DNA of 64,000 nt. Origin: Strongylocentrotus droebachiensis (Eukaryota > Echinodermata > Echinoidea > Camarodonta > Strongylocentrotidae). The position numbers and the translations under genes are program-made. Below, in pieces: positions 63,308 through 64,000 of the stretch. The stretch spans positions 62,001 through 126,000 of the forward strand of contig JAVYIG010000885.1 in NCBI GenBank assembly GCA_035222895.1. The letters run 5' to 3'. The notes beneath the pieces were generated by a model. The model searched no databases. It was given only the letters and a program-made list of their open reading frames with translations, and was not told the origin of the DNA. Each line of letters begins with the position of its first letter. Positions within the stretch are counted from its first letter, which is position 1.

Positions 63308-63691
63308 CAGGGTGGAATTCCCCTTAAAATATTTTGGGTGATTCTATGCAAATGACATTTCATTTCATCGTTAAATGAAAATTTCCTGTTAAAACCGCTA
63401 ACTAATAGTTATTTGATATTGTCAAGATATTTTCATTTTTTGACGAAATAGATGAAAAAGGCATATTTCTTAAGCGATACATTGCATACAGAATCACCCT
63501 TTAACAGTATCTGTTGTCTAACAGTACAGATATTGGAGTGCCACAATCGACTTTTGTCACACAAACAGTGTGTGTATAAATATATATATATATATACACT
63601 CCAGACAATGTAGTAGCATGGGGTTTTGGTCTTTAGTATGTAAAGAATACAAATTATTTGGTGTGCTGAGAGCAAAAAGGGCATTAACTTA

Positions 63692-63902
63692 AAGGAGGCA
63701 CGATGGCTCAGTGGTAGATCAATGGTCTTAAAACCGAGGGGGTCCCGGGTTCGTAACCAGGTCGATGCGCCAGTGCCCTCGGGTAAGGCATCAATCTTCA
63801 TTACTACATCCTTCAGAGAGGACTTTAAACCGTCGGTCCCCTTGTTTGCATACTTACAAGCATTCACATGCTTTCTTAGCATTCAGGTAAAAAAAAAAAA
63901 AA
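63692..63902 (+). mobile_element. tRNA-derived SINE, family S, copy 3
   Basis: Head GGCACGATGGCTCAGTGG (box A), CCCGGGTTCGTAACC (box B), body GCGCCAGTGCCC, AAACCGTCGGTCC, tail CTTAGCATTCAGGT followed by a run of 14 A. Confidence 0.82.
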
Positions 63903-63948
63903 GTTCGGTAACGCCCTTCTGGCTCTCGGCAGACCATTTATTCCTGGG

Positions 63949-64000
63949 GGGCGTTTCACAAAACTTGTCATCAGTGACAAATGTCAGTTTTTGTTATAAG
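63949..64000. mobile_element. Left end of a foldback element at the window edge
   Basis: GGGCGTTTCACAAAACTTGTC matches the end type of the element at 41746. The rest lies outside the window. Confidence 0.55.

Overview
This window is a stretch of animal nuclear DNA, AT-rich and full of transposon debris. It is dominated by one split gene with GT-AG introns. The gene's 1.3 kb of coding sequence is spread over about 55 kb of the + strand. Its nine exons (6233 to 61255) join without a frame break into a 432-residue type II membrane protein, which I identify as a glucoside xylosyltransferase of the GXYLT1/GXYLT2 type (GT8 fold, DXD motif, acts on O-glucosylated EGF repeats such as those of Notch). 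No other cellular gene is supported. The LINEs here carry 2A-like motifs next to a PHD-like finger. Together with the abundance of small foldback elements and the general sequence style, this suggests a marine invertebrate deuterostome, most likely an echinoderm. That is an inference; the species cannot be read from the sequence.

Layout. 1-6232: upstream DNA with a decayed segmental duplication (1785-2160/3196-3650 paired with 4110-4830), GT/GA microsatellites and several foldback elements. 6233-6371: exon 1. Intron 1 (6372-36012, 29.6 kb) is a transposon graveyard. It holds a duplicated 7.6-9/10-10.8 kb block, tRNA-derived SINEs, a GGACAATTACCCCCC minisatellite in both orientations, and two families of Helitron-like elements (13844-20912 on +, 21674-32431 on -). 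One of these families forms a head-to-tail array, and the complex also contains a nearly identical 1.34 kb tandem repeat. 36013-50215: exons 2 to 7, with mariner-like, hAT-like and TTAA-type foldback elements in the introns. 50216-60030 (intron 7): an old minus-strand LINE that was hit by a plus-strand LINE and by a hAT-like foldback element, followed by an array of copies of the 3' half of exon 7. 60031-61255: exons 8 and 9. 61256-64000: repeats and two more SINEs.

The most notable result is that six of the nine exons (2, 4, 6, 7, 8 and 9) have partial, mostly decayed tandem copies of themselves beside them or in the same intron, usually covering one splice junction. Two of the copies (exons 4 and 6) lie exactly 180 bp upstream of the functional exon. 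The exon-6 copy keeps a complete DXD motif. The second notable result is the Helitron-like array, in which one element's 3' CTAG end directly abuts the next element's 5' TC end. The third is the 2A-like (NPGP) motif in both nested LINEs.
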